Below are positions 35,690 to 44,323 of a stretch of DNA of 64,000 bases, one piece after another. Source of the stretch: CBDCMJ01 sp965224325 (lineage in GTDB: Bacteria > Chloroflexota > Dehalococcoidia > Lucifugimonadales > UBA3495). The notes below the pieces were generated by a model. That model saw only the letters and a program-made list of their open reading frames with translations, had not been told where the DNA came from and did not search any database. Position 1 is the stretch's first letter, and every line of letters begins with the position of its first letter. The translations under genes and the position numbers were made by a program. The DNA lies in the NCBI GenBank assembly GCA_965224325.1, contig CBDCYT010000020.1, forward strand, positions 124,001-188,000, written 5' to 3'.

Positions 35690-37726
35690 ATGCCCACAGC
35701 GGATGTTAGCAACCTGAGAAACATAGCATTACTGTCCCACAGTGGGGCCGGGAAGACCTCCCTCTGCGAGGCGATGCTCTTCCATGTCAATGCGACAACC
35801 AGGATTGGGCGGGTGGAAGACGGTAACACCGTCTCCGATTACGAGCCGGAGGAAGTCAAACGCGGTGGCAGCATCCAAACTACCCTGGTTGCTTGCGAGT
35901 GGGGCAACAAGAAAGTCAATTTTCTTGACACCCCGGGCTACGATGACTTTCGCGGTGAAGTTGCCAGCGCACTGCGGGTGGTCGAGGGCGCCGCTATCTT
36001 GGTGGCGGCCCAGGCGGGAGTGGATGTAGGAACAGAGCGTTCCTGGGCGGACGCGGAAGCCGCCGGTCTGGCCCGGATCTTTGTGGTAAACAAGATGGAC
36101 CGCGAAAACGCCAGCTTTTCCCGGTGCGTGGCGGATATTCAAGCCACCTTTGGCCGACGGTGCGTTCCCCTTTATTTAGTGAATGGCGACGCCGAAGGTT
36201 TTGAACAGGTCATCAGCGTGATCGATCCTCCGGCTGACCTTCCCGACGGATTTGCTCAGCAGCTTGAGGCAGCCAGGGACCAGCTGGTTGAGGCCGCGGC
36301 CGAGAGCGACGAGACCCTCGCCGACAAATATCTCGAGGGCGAAGAGCTGACTCAGGCGGAAATTGTCGATGGGGTTCGGTCTGCCGTCTGGAAGGGGGAG
36401 TTGGTGCCCATCCTAGCAACCTCCGCCAGCAAGAGCTTGGGGTTGACTGAATTGCTGGAGACCATCCAGGCATTTCTCCCTTCTCCGGCCGATGGGGTTA
36501 AACCTCCTGGGACGAATGGTGTGGAACTTGAGGCGGACCCTGATGGCTCTCTCGCCACCTTTGTGTTTAAGACTACTGCCGACCCTTTTGTGGGCAAGCT
36601 TTCCGTATTTAGGGTGTACCAGGGGACCATCAAGAGCAACTCCGAGGTCTGGAACGCCGGCCGGGAACAATCCGAACGTATAGGCCAGCTTTACCTGCCC
36701 AGAGGTAAGGCGCAAGAAAACGTGGCGCAAGTGATGGCGGGTGATATGGGGGCCATTGGAAAATTGTCGGCCACCGTGACCGGAGATACCCTGTCCACTC
36801 GAGACAATCCGGTAAGGCTTGAGTCCATGCAGTTCCCTGTGGGGTACTACGGGGTGGCGGTAGTTCCGGGGAGCAAGGCCGACTTGGACAAAATGTCCTC
36901 CGCGCTGAGCCGTATTGTGGAAGAGGACCCCACCCTTCATCTGTCGAGGGCCTCTGACACCAACGAGACGCTGCTAACTGGGCTGGGCGAAGCTCAAATC
37001 GAAGTAGCCATGGACAAGATACGCCGCAAGTTCGGCGCCGACCTCAAGGTCCGGCTGCCCAAGGTTGCATACAAGGAGACCATCACCCAGGTGACCCAGA
37101 CGGAGTACCGGCACAAAAAACAGAGCGGCGGCCACGGCCAGTACGGTCACGTGTTGTTGCGGCTGGAGCCGCTGGAGCGTACCGAGGGCTTCCAATTTAA
37201 GAGCGAAGTAGTTGGCGGGCGTGTGCCCAAAGAGTACATACCGTCGGTGGAAAAGGGAGTGGTCAAGGCCATGGAGGAGGGTGTGCTGGCCGGATTTCCA
37301 TTGGTCGACGTGAAAGCCGTAATCTACGATGGAAGCTACCACGACGTAGACTCTTCGGGCATGTCCTTTGAAATTGCTGGAAACCAGGCCCTGAGGAAAG
37401 GGATCCCTCAAGCTAGCCCCATCCTGTTGGAGCCAATTATGAGGCTGACCATCACGGCGCCTGACGCCTATACCGGGGAAGTGATGAGCGACCTCAACGG
37501 GAAGCGCGGCCGTATCCTGGGAATGAACCCTCACGACAACGTGACGACCATCGAGGCCGAGGTCCCCTTGTCGGAGACGCAACGCTATGCACAGGACCTG
37601 CGTTCTCTGAGCCAAGGGAGGGGGGAGTATTCGCTAACGTTCGACCGCTATGAGCCGGTGCCTCCCAATATTGAACCCCGGGTTATCGAAGACGCTAAGC
37701 GAGCTCGAGAGGAAGAAAGAGCCTAG
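35690..37726 (+). CDS. EF-G-like translational GTPase (EF-G2 type)
   Basis: The 678-residue protein has five EF-G-type domains. P-loop HSGAGKTS (residues 17-24), switch region RGGSIQTTL, DTPGYDDF (80-87) and NKMD (134-137). The G3 motif has Tyr84 where canonical EF-G has the catalytic His (DTPGH), and G1 lacks the usual HxDxGKTT form. These features mark the EF-G-like subgroup (as in mycobacterial FusA2), whose role differs from elongation. The C-terminal domains IV/V are complete (VVKAMEEGVLAGFPLVDVKAVIYDGSYHDVDSS). No ribosomal-protein or tuf neighbours, unlike a str-operon fusA. Confidence 0.9.
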   Translation: MPTADVSNLRNIALLSHSGAGKTSLCEAMLFHVNATTRIGRVEDGNTVSDYEPEEVKRGGSIQTTLVACEWGNKKVNFLDTPGYDDFRGEVASALRVVEGAAILVAAQAGVDVGTERSWADAEAAGLARIFVVNKMDRENASFSRCVADIQATFGRRCVPLYLVNGDAEGFEQVISVIDPPADLPDGFAQQLEAARDQLVEAAAESDETLADKYLEGEELTQAEIVDGVRSAVWKGELVPILATSASKSLGLTELLETIQAFLPSPADGVKPPGTNGVELEADPDGSLATFVFKTTADPFVGKLSVFRVYQGTIKSNSEVWNAGREQSERIGQLYLPRGKAQENVAQVMAGDMGAIGKLSATVTGDTLSTRDNPVRLESMQFPVGYYGVAVVPGSKADLDKMSSALSRIVEEDPTLHLSRASDTNETLLTGLGEAQIEVAMDKIRRKFGADLKVRLPKVAYKETITQVTQTEYRHKKQSGGHGQYGHVLLRLEPLERTEGFQFKSEVVGGRVPKEYIPSVEKGVVKAMEEGVLAGFPLVDVKAVIYDGSYHDVDSSGMSFEIAGNQALRKGIPQASPILLEPIMRLTITAPDAYTGEVMSDLNGKRGRILGMNPHDNVTTIEAEVPLSETQRYAQDLRSLSQGRGEYSLTFDRYEPVPPNIEPRVIEDAKRAREEERA

Positions 37727-37957
37727 GACGTTAGTTTCGGGCTACTCGGGCGGATTCGCTATTGAGTCTGGCCTCTCACAATGTGCCACTGGGATAGTCT
37801 CCACTGGGATAGTCCAAAGAAGGGCTAGCCCGGGTTGCCTCGCCCCAGTAACCTTCGGTAGGACAGCACGAAGGCCGCTCTACCATTGCGGAATGTGACG
37901 AGCCTCCGGACTAGCGTCCGTGTCGGCCGGGAGCGTCACGATATTCGCCGAATATGC

Positions 37958-39619
37958 TTAGTAACCCCAGGATGGCTGGTACTCTCCAAATACTGTGCGG
38001 AAAACGTCCATCATCTCGCCTAGAGTAGCATAGGCGCTGACCGCTTCCAGCAACGGCGGCATCAAGTTCTCCGATCTCCGGGCTGCCTGCTCCAGCGATC
38101 TAAGGGTTTCGGCCACCTTGCGGTTGTCCCGCTGACGCCGCAGGTCGTTGAGCCGTTGTATTTGCAGCGCCTCACCGGCCTCGTCCACCCGCAAGAGAGG
38201 AATATCCAGTTCGTCATCGTTGCGGTACTCGTTCACTCCCACGGTTATGCGCTCTTTCCGGTCCTCTTCCTGCTGGTACAGGTACGCGGCTTGAGCTATC
38301 TCCCTTTGGAAAAAGCCCATCTCCAACCCAGGCATCACTCCCCCCAGGTCTTCGATGCGGCGGAAATAGTCGTAGCTGGCCGCCTCCACCTGGTTGGTCA
38401 GGGTCTCGAGGAAATAGCTCCCGCCCAACGGATCGACCGTATCGGTCACCCCGGTCTCGTGGGCAATAATCTGTTGGGTGCGCAGCGCCTGTAGGGCCGC
38501 CTCCGCCGACGGCAACGCCCATGCTTCGTCTTTGCCGTTGGTGTGAAGCGACTGGCAGCCCCCCATGACTGCCGCCAGAGCCTGTAGGGACACTCGCACC
38601 ACGTTATTATCCGGTTGTTGGGCGGTCAGACTGGCTCCGGAGGTCTGGGCATGGAAGCGAAGCCGGTGAGAGCGGAGGTTCTTGGCGTGATAGGTGTCTT
38701 GCATCTCCTTGGCCCAGATCCGCCGCGCCGCTCGAAACTTGGCGATCTCTTCGAAAAAGTTGTTATGAACGTTGAAAAAGAAGCTCAACCTGGGAACGAA
38801 ATCGTCTACGTCCAGTCCCCGCTCCTGGCAATGCCGAACATACTCGAAACCGTCAGCCAGGGTGAAGGCCAACTCCTGTATGGCGGTGGAGCCCGCCTCC
38901 CGGATGTGATATCCGCTAATGCTGATGGGATTCCACTTTGGCAGGTGGCGAGAGGCGAACTCCACGGTGTCCACCACCAGCCGCATGGATGGCGCCGGAG
39001 GGAAGATATACTCGTTCTGGGCAATGTACTCCTTGAGAATATCATTCTGCAGAGTACCGCCCAGGTTTGCCAGGGATGCGCCTTGCTTCTGGGCCACGGT
39101 GATATACATGGCCCAGTGAATGGCTGCCGGGGCGTTAATGGTCATTGAGGTGGTAACTTGGTCCAGGGGTATGCCGTCGAACAGTGCCTCCATGTCCGCC
39201 AGTGACGACACCGCCGCGCCGCATTTTCCGAACTCCCCCGCCGCCCTGGGATCATCGGTGTCGTAGCCATAAAGGCTGGGCATATCGAAGGCCACGCTCA
39301 GCCCGGTTTGACCGTTGCCTAGCAGGAACTTGAACCGCCGGTTGGTATCTTCCGCAAGGCCGAATCCGGCGAACATGCGCATGGTCCACAAACGTTCCCG
39401 GTAACCTGCCGAGTGAATGCCTCTGAGGTAGGGGTGCTCGCCGGGGAGAGCGACATCCTTGGCATAGTCTGATTCCCGTAGGTTATCCGGAGTATAAACT
39501 TGATCAATCAGCACCTGCGAAGGTGTCTTGAAACCGTGGGGGCGGCCAACCGCGGCTTTCTCTTCCGGACTCTCAGGGCCTTGCCCGGGCAGCCTTGGCG
39601 CATTCTCAGGGGAAGTCAA
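37958..39619 (-). CDS. Methylmalonyl-CoA mutase-family acyl-CoA mutase, large (substrate) subunit
   Basis: The 553-residue protein covers the TIM-barrel catalytic domain only: RGIHSAGYRERLWTMRMFAGFG, GQTGLSVAFDMPSLYGYDTDDPRAAGEFGKCG, GTLQNDILKEYIAQNEYIFPP, SISGYHIREAGS, RFHAQTSGASLTAQQP (catalytic His region) and SLHTNGKDEAWALPS. The C-terminal cobalamin-binding domain is absent, so a separate small subunit is needed, as in archaeal-type McmA1/McmA2; none is next to it. Substrate could be methylmalonyl-, isobutyryl- or 2-hydroxyisobutyryl-CoA; the sequence alone does not decide. TTG start with GAGG upstream. Confidence 0.9.
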   Translation of the reverse strand: MTSPENAPRLPGQGPESPEEKAAVGRPHGFKTPSQVLIDQVYTPDNLRESDYAKDVALPGEHPYLRGIHSAGYRERLWTMRMFAGFGLAEDTNRRFKFLLGNGQTGLSVAFDMPSLYGYDTDDPRAAGEFGKCGAAVSSLADMEALFDGIPLDQVTTSMTINAPAAIHWAMYITVAQKQGASLANLGGTLQNDILKEYIAQNEYIFPPAPSMRLVVDTVEFASRHLPKWNPISISGYHIREAGSTAIQELAFTLADGFEYVRHCQERGLDVDDFVPRLSFFFNVHNNFFEEIAKFRAARRIWAKEMQDTYHAKNLRSHRLRFHAQTSGASLTAQQPDNNVVRVSLQALAAVMGGCQSLHTNGKDEAWALPSAEAALQALRTQQIIAHETGVTDTVDPLGGSYFLETLTNQVEAASYDYFRRIEDLGGVMPGLEMGFFQREIAQAAYLYQQEEDRKERITVGVNEYRNDDELDIPLLRVDEAGEALQIQRLNDLRRQRDNRKVAETLRSLEQAARRSENLMPPLLEAVSAYATLGEMMDVFRTVFGEYQPSWGY

Positions 39620-39793
39620 AGGTGGTCCTCTTCATGGGGCGGCATTTGGATTACGGGAGAGGCGTCATTGAGGCTGTGGGACCGGATAGGGCGCGTCGTG
39701 ATTGACTCTCCAATTGCCCCGTTGCGTTCCAGTCTAGGGGTGCGATATGTGGGTGTCAACGAATGGCGGCCGGGGCGAAAGCGGGGCTCGTGG

Positions 39794-41038
39794 CTATTCT
39801 TCCACTAACCTGACGAATTGGCGGCCCCCCCGCTTGAGCACGTCCCCGGATTGCAAATTTTCCACCACGTAGCCCGCTGAAATCTTCTGGGACTCACCGG
39901 ACTTTCGGATGAGTTCGATTGCGCCTTCATTGAGGAGCCGTTTAGCCTCGCTGTTGCTGGAAGCGAGTCCCGAAGCGGCAAGCAAGTGGGACAGCGAAGC
40001 GAAAGTTGCTCCCATAACTCTGCCGGGGCCGGGATTTGGAGAGAGGTTAAACTCCGGAATATCCTCCGGCAGGTCTCGGCGTTGTACGACCTGCTCGAAG
40101 TTGGCCTGGGCCCGTTGGCCGTCACTCAGGCTGTGGAATTGTGAGGTGATATCCAGGGCCAGCCTTTTTTTAACGTCCATTGGATTAACCGCCCCGGAGT
40201 CCAAACTGGCCGACAGCATGGACAACTCATCGTCCGGCGTGTCGGTTAGGTATTCGAGATAGGGAGCAATCAGCTGGTCGGGGAGGGACATAAGCTTGCC
40301 GTACATGTCGTTGGGCGGCTCCTCGACCGCGACGTAGTTATTCAGGCTCTTGCTCATTTTCATTACGCCGTCGGTGCCCACCAGCAGCGGCATCATGAAA
40401 CACTGTTGGGGGACTTGCCCGTTGATGGCCTGGAGCTCTCTCCCTACCAGCAGGTTGAATTTTTGGTCCGTGCCGCCGAACTCCACGTCGGCTTCGATTT
40501 TCACCGAATCGTAAGCCTGGAGTAGGGGGTACAGCAACTCTGTGACGGCGATGGGGCGGTGTTCTTTGAACCGGAGCGCAAAGTCGGCCCGTTCTAGGAA
40601 CTGGGCCACGGTAAACTTGCTAGTAAGCCTGATCACGTCCTCCAGGGTAAACTTGCCGAACCATTCGCTCTGCCAAACTACTTCGGCGCGGGTGGGGTCT
40701 ATCACTTTAAAAAACTGGCGAAGATAGGACTCGGCGTTGGCCACCACCTCTGCGTGGGTTAGTAAGGGGCGTGTCGCTGATTGGCCGCTGGGGTCGCCTA
40801 TCTGGGCGGTCCAATCGCCCACTATCAAAATGACCTGGTGGCCCAAGTCCTGGAGCTGCCGCAGTTTACGAAGCCCCACCACGTGACCCAAGTGAATATC
40901 CGGGCGGCTGGGGTCAAACCCCATCTTTAAGCGCAGGGGCTCACCCCGCTCCAACATCCGCACGAATTCATCATGGGATATGATCTCGCTGACGCCGCGC
41001 CGGGTTATCCGGTCAATCGTTGCTGAGTCAACCAACAT
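39794..41038 (-). CDS. tyrS: Tyrosine--tRNA ligase
   Basis: The 414-residue class I synthetase has the HLGH signature (residues 49-52, in PDIHLGHVVGLRK), GDWTAQIGDPSGQS, FGGTDQKFNLLVGRE, and KMSKS (about 227-231). An S4 RNA-binding domain closes the C-terminus (LLAASGLASSNSEAKRLLNEGAIEL). The long form with this QKFN segment matches the TyrZ-like subgroup. The ATG at 41038 lies inside the end of ribF (11-bp overlap), so translation is coupled. Confidence 0.95.
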   Translation of the reverse strand: MLVDSATIDRITRRGVSEIISHDEFVRMLERGEPLRLKMGFDPSRPDIHLGHVVGLRKLRQLQDLGHQVILIVGDWTAQIGDPSGQSATRPLLTHAEVVANAESYLRQFFKVIDPTRAEVVWQSEWFGKFTLEDVIRLTSKFTVAQFLERADFALRFKEHRPIAVTELLYPLLQAYDSVKIEADVEFGGTDQKFNLLVGRELQAINGQVPQQCFMMPLLVGTDGVMKMSKSLNNYVAVEEPPNDMYGKLMSLPDQLIAPYLEYLTDTPDDELSMLSASLDSGAVNPMDVKKRLALDITSQFHSLSDGQRAQANFEQVVQRRDLPEDIPEFNLSPNPGPGRVMGATFASLSHLLAASGLASSNSEAKRLLNEGAIELIRKSGESQKISAGYVVENLQSGDVLKRGGRQFVRLVEE

Positions 41039-41966
41039 GGATCCCTGTTTGTTGGGATAGGACTGCCCGAGAGTCCACCACGTCTTGATTGATCTTCTCG
41101 ATGAGCTCATCTACCGTCGAGAACGTTTCCTGATCGCGCACCTTGGCCACGAACTCGACGGATAGCTGCTGACCATATATGTCCGCGTTAAAGTCCATCA
41201 CGTGCACTTCCACCAACCGCTCAGTCAGTCCGAAAGTAGGCCTTACTCCTATGCTGGTGGCGGAGGGGTAACGGGCTCCATCAATGATCGCCCAGGTGGC
41301 GTATATCCCGTCGCCGGGCAGCAGCATTTGGCCGTCAGGCTTCATATTGGCGGTCGGGAACCCTAGCTGCCGGCCCCGCCGGTCGCCCAAGACCACCTCT
41401 CCGCTGATGGAGAAATTGCGGCCCAACATTCTGGCTGCTGAGGCCACGTCCCCTTTTGCGATGTCAGCCCTGATTTCCCGGCTCTTAACGATGACCCCGT
41501 CTAACACGAGAGGTTCTACGGATTCTACCCAGAATCCCAGCTGTTCGCCCTGCTGCCGGAGAAATTCCAAGTCTCCTTCACGATTGTGCCCCAGGGCGGT
41601 ATCCGGCCCCAGCACCAACCCCCTCATGCGCAAACGGTCGAAAAGCGCGGCAACAAAGTCATGGGCGCTGACCTGGGATAGCTCCCAAGTGAAATCCAGG
41701 CCGACCACTAGACCAATACCCAGGTCCCTTAGCAATTGAACCTTGTGCTCGGGAGAAGTCAGGTAGCCCATCTGAATTTCGGGCCGGAGCACGCTAACGG
41801 GATGATTATTGAAAGTAAGAACGGTGGGAAGAAGAGAAGGAGTGGAAAGCTGCAACAAGTGGCCTAGCAAATGCCGGTGGCCCAGGTGAACTCCATCGAA
41901 AACGCCCACCGTGAGAACGGTGTCCTTGCTAGGGGCATTACTGGCCAGCAACTGGCGGAAGTTCAT
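41028..41966 (-). CDS. ribF: Bifunctional riboflavin kinase/FAD synthetase
   Basis: The 312-residue protein has an N-terminal nucleotidyltransferase domain with GVFDGVHLGH (residues 21-30), and a C-terminal flavokinase domain with GRNFSISGEVVLGDRRGRQLGFPTANM. It converts riboflavin to FMN and FAD. It heads a two-gene unit with tyrS and diverges from rsmD across a 226-bp gap. Confidence 0.95.
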   Translation of the reverse strand: MNFRQLLASNAPSKDTVLTVGVFDGVHLGHRHLLGHLLQLSTPSLLPTVLTFNNHPVSVLRPEIQMGYLTSPEHKVQLLRDLGIGLVVGLDFTWELSQVSAHDFVAALFDRLRMRGLVLGPDTALGHNREGDLEFLRQQGEQLGFWVESVEPLVLDGVIVKSREIRADIAKGDVASAARMLGRNFSISGEVVLGDRRGRQLGFPTANMKPDGQMLLPGDGIYATWAIIDGARYPSATSIGVRPTFGLTERLVEVHVMDFNADIYGQQLSVEFVAKVRDQETFSTVDELIEKINQDVVDSRAVLSQQTGIHVG

Positions 41967-42169
41967 GCGGCGCTTGTTTCCTTAATTGTGGTGATCGCCT
42001 GCCGATGGCGCCTTTCCTCTTTTGTATTCGGCTAGCGCTCAGAGGGGGAGGATGGGCAGGATGTTAGCACAGGCAAATAGGAGCGTCAACCGAATTCTTG
42101 GTATGTACAGGTGCATAGAAATGATTGAAACCCGCTTGCTAGTTTATGGGAAAACCCCTTGACCGTATG

Positions 42170-42175
42170 TATAAT
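42170..42175 (+). promoter_or_regulatory. Possible -10 box of rsmD-coaD operon
   Basis: A perfect TATAAT lies 17 bp before the rsmD ATG, so the transcript would have a very short leader. No convincing -35 is at the right distance. Confidence 0.35.
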
Positions 42176-42192
42176 TTACGATTACGGAACAG

Positions 42193-42753
42193 ATGCGCGT
42201 GGTTGGCGGTAAGGCTAAAGGATTGCGGCTGAAGGGAGCCGTCTCACCTGGTGTGCGCTCTACTACTGAACGAGTACGAGCGGCTATCTTTAACATTCTC
42301 CACGGGGAACTATATCAAGGGGGTAGGGTACTGGACCTCTACGCGGGCTGTGGCAGCCTGGGAATAGAGGCCCTGAGCCGGGGGGCGGAGTGGGTGGATT
42401 TCGTGGAGTGGGACCGCCGCCAATGTCAAGTAATCCGCCTTAATCTGAGAAGTACGGGTTTTAGCGCTAACTCGGAGGTCCATTGCTCCGACGCCGTCCG
42501 CTCCCTGAGCAGCTTGGCAGGTGACTACAATCTTGTATTGCTCGACCCGCCCTACGCGACACAAAAATTGGATACGGTGATGGAGAAATTGGGAGAGGAT
42601 ACGGGTCTACTAACCGGAGACGGCATGGTGGTGGTGGGTCACTCTAGGTTTGCCCAGTTACGCCCACAATACGGTGTGCTCTGCCAGGTGTCCCACCGGC
42701 AGTACGGAGACAACGTGGTGGAATTCTACCAACGAGCCAGCAAAGAATGGTAA
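42193..42753 (+). CDS. rsmD: 16S rRNA (guanine966-N2)-methyltransferase
   Basis: The 186-residue protein has MRVVGGKAKGLRLK, RSTTERVRAAIFNIL, the SAM-binding VLDLYAGCGSLGIEALSRGA (47-66), and the catalytic DPPY at 118-121. It methylates G966 of 16S rRNA. Its stop codon overlaps the coaD start by 7 bp, the common rsmD-coaD arrangement. Confidence 0.95.
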   Translation: MRVVGGKAKGLRLKGAVSPGVRSTTERVRAAIFNILHGELYQGGRVLDLYAGCGSLGIEALSRGAEWVDFVEWDRRQCQVIRLNLRSTGFSANSEVHCSDAVRSLSSLAGDYNLVLLDPPYATQKLDTVMEKLGEDTGLLTGDGMVVVGHSRFAQLRPQYGVLCQVSHRQYGDNVVEFYQRASKEW

Positions 42754-43247
42754 CCGCCGTGTATCCGGGGAGTTTCGATCCGGTAACCGTGGGGCACATC
42801 GACGTGGTGAGCCGGGCGTCTGTGCTGTTTGGCAAGGTGATCGTTGCGGTCTACGCCACACCATCGAAAGAATTACTGTTCGACGCCGACCAACGTGTTG
42901 ACCTGTTTAAAAAGTCGGTGACGCATCTTTCCAACGTTGAGGTTACAAAATTCGAGGGACTGGTGGTCCGCTTCGCCCTAGAGGCCGGAGCAAAGGCGAT
43001 AATCCGTGGGTTGCGCCGGGGCTCGGACTTTGAGTACGAGTTCGACATGGCTTTTATGAATCGCAGGTTGGAGTCCGACGTGGACATGGTGTTCTTCATG
43101 ACCTCGCAGGAGTACATGTTCATTAGCTCCAGCTTGTTGAAAGAGGTGGCGCGCCTGGGCGGAGACGTCACGGCAATGTTGCCGCCCCATGTAGCGGATG
43201 CCGTGCAAGCAAAGTTGGGTTGCCCAAATCCTGACGCCAAATCTTGA
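42747..43247 (+). CDS. coaD: Phosphopantetheine adenylyltransferase
   Basis: The 166-residue protein has TAVYPGSFDPVTVGHIDVVSRAS with the TxGH nucleotidyl-transfer motif (His17), IIRGLRRGSDFEYEFDMAFMNR, and EYMFISSSLLKEVARLGGDV. It makes dephospho-CoA from 4'-phosphopantetheine, the penultimate step of CoA synthesis. The 3' end contains a 14-bp direct duplication (GACGCCAAATCT near 43231 and 43246) that overlaps the stop region. Confidence 0.96.
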   Translation: MVTAVYPGSFDPVTVGHIDVVSRASVLFGKVIVAVYATPSKELLFDADQRVDLFKKSVTHLSNVEVTKFEGLVVRFALEAGAKAIIRGLRRGSDFEYEFDMAFMNRRLESDVDMVFFMTSQEYMFISSSLLKEVARLGGDVTAMLPPHVADAVQAKLGCPNPDAKS

Positions 43248-43285
43248 CGCCAAATCTGACGTATGTGACCGGGTAGGGGGATGTT

Positions 43286-43822
43286 ATGGATATCATAAAC
43301 ATTATAGACCGATTGGAGACCCTAATAGAGACCAGCAAGGCCGTGCCGGTGAGCGGAAATATCATGGTCGACCGGAAAAAAGTAATGGAACTGGTTGATC
43401 AGCTGCGCTTGGCGATTCCTCAAGAGATCCGCTCCGCGGAAGAGGTGTTGTCTCAAAAGGACCACATAGTTGGGCAGGCTCAGGCGGATGCCCGACGCAC
43501 CAAGTCCAACGCTGAGACCGAGTTCCGCCAGAGGCTAGAGGGCAGCGAGTTGGTGGCCTTGGCTGAAAGCCGCGCCGAGGACACTTTGAAAGACGCCCAA
43601 CAGAAAGCAGGCCGGATGCTGCAGCAGACCGAGGCCGAGGCACGCTCTCGCCGCATGGAAGCGGACGCTTACGCCCTCCGCAGCCTTCGGAACCTGGAGA
43701 AAGAGTTGAGAACCCTGTCGGAATCGGTGAACAAGGGCATTGAGGTTTTATCCTACCAGGCCTCGGGTAGCTCGAACGGCCAACATAAGGAGAATGATCA
43801 ACTCCAAGACCAGACTCGGTAA
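43286..43822 (+). CDS. Coiled-coil protein downstream of coaD (DivIVA/ATP-synthase-b-like)
   Basis: The 178-residue protein starts MDIINIIDRLETLIETSKAVPVSGNIMVDRKKVMELVDQLRLAIPQEI. A long alpha-helical, Ala/Glu/Arg-rich coiled coil follows (about 50-150), then a polar tail. A gene of this kind downstream of coaD is common in Chloroflexota; annotations vary between ATPase-like and DivIVA-like and the function is not established. It is likely the last gene of the rsmD-coaD operon and is followed by a strong terminator. Confidence 0.8.
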   Translation: MDIINIIDRLETLIETSKAVPVSGNIMVDRKKVMELVDQLRLAIPQEIRSAEEVLSQKDHIVGQAQADARRTKSNAETEFRQRLEGSELVALAESRAEDTLKDAQQKAGRMLQQTEAEARSRRMEADAYALRSLRNLEKELRTLSESVNKGIEVLSYQASGSSNGQHKENDQLQDQTR

Positions 43823-43877
43823 CGGATATGGGTCCTGGAGACCGGCCGCTCTGAGGCCCTAACATTCCGGCGATAGC

Positions 43878-43920
43878 ACCCGGACGCCGGCTGTCAACTG
43901 CGTCCAGCCGGCGTCCGGGT
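43878..43920 (+). terminator. Strong intrinsic terminator
   Basis: A perfect 16-bp stem (ACCCGGACGCCGGCTG at 43878-43893 with its complement at 43905-43920) with an 11-base loop, followed by a TGTGTTATT tail. It ends the rsmD-coaD-coiled-coil operon. Confidence 0.85.
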
Positions 43921-44133
43921 TGTGTTATTGCAGGGATTCGTCCCCCCCATGCTTTGGCTGGACGGCCATTCGCCCGGAGTAACTTCGGGCGAATGTGTTT
44001 AGTCGGCTAACGCTCCCCAACTCCGCTGTGCCGGGTAAAGGACAGGTTGTTGTGGGCCCTTACTCCTCAAGACCGAAGGGCAAAGCTTACGAGGCGGCCC
44101 CTCTGAGGCAATCCAGCGTCTTTCGGTTTCCAA

Positions 44134-44320
44134 CTCCAACCCCGCACTCCAGTGACAACGCGAAGGGCAGCCACAAAGGTTGACCCTGCCACCCCACATG
44201 GCCCATCAGTGTAGGAGCAGCCCATTCCCTACTCCAACCCCGCACCCCAATGACAACGTAACAGTCAGCCACGAGGGTTGCCCCTGCGGTTCCACACCGC
44301 CCTCTGGTGTAGGAGCAGTC
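44134..44320. repeat. ~97-bp tandem direct repeat (two copies)
   Basis: Two imperfect units begin ACTCCAACCCCGCAC at 44134 and 44231 and end with a GTGTAGGAGCAG segment. They abut the left end of the IS element. No coding potential recognised. Confidence 0.7.
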
Positions 44321-44323
44321 CTG

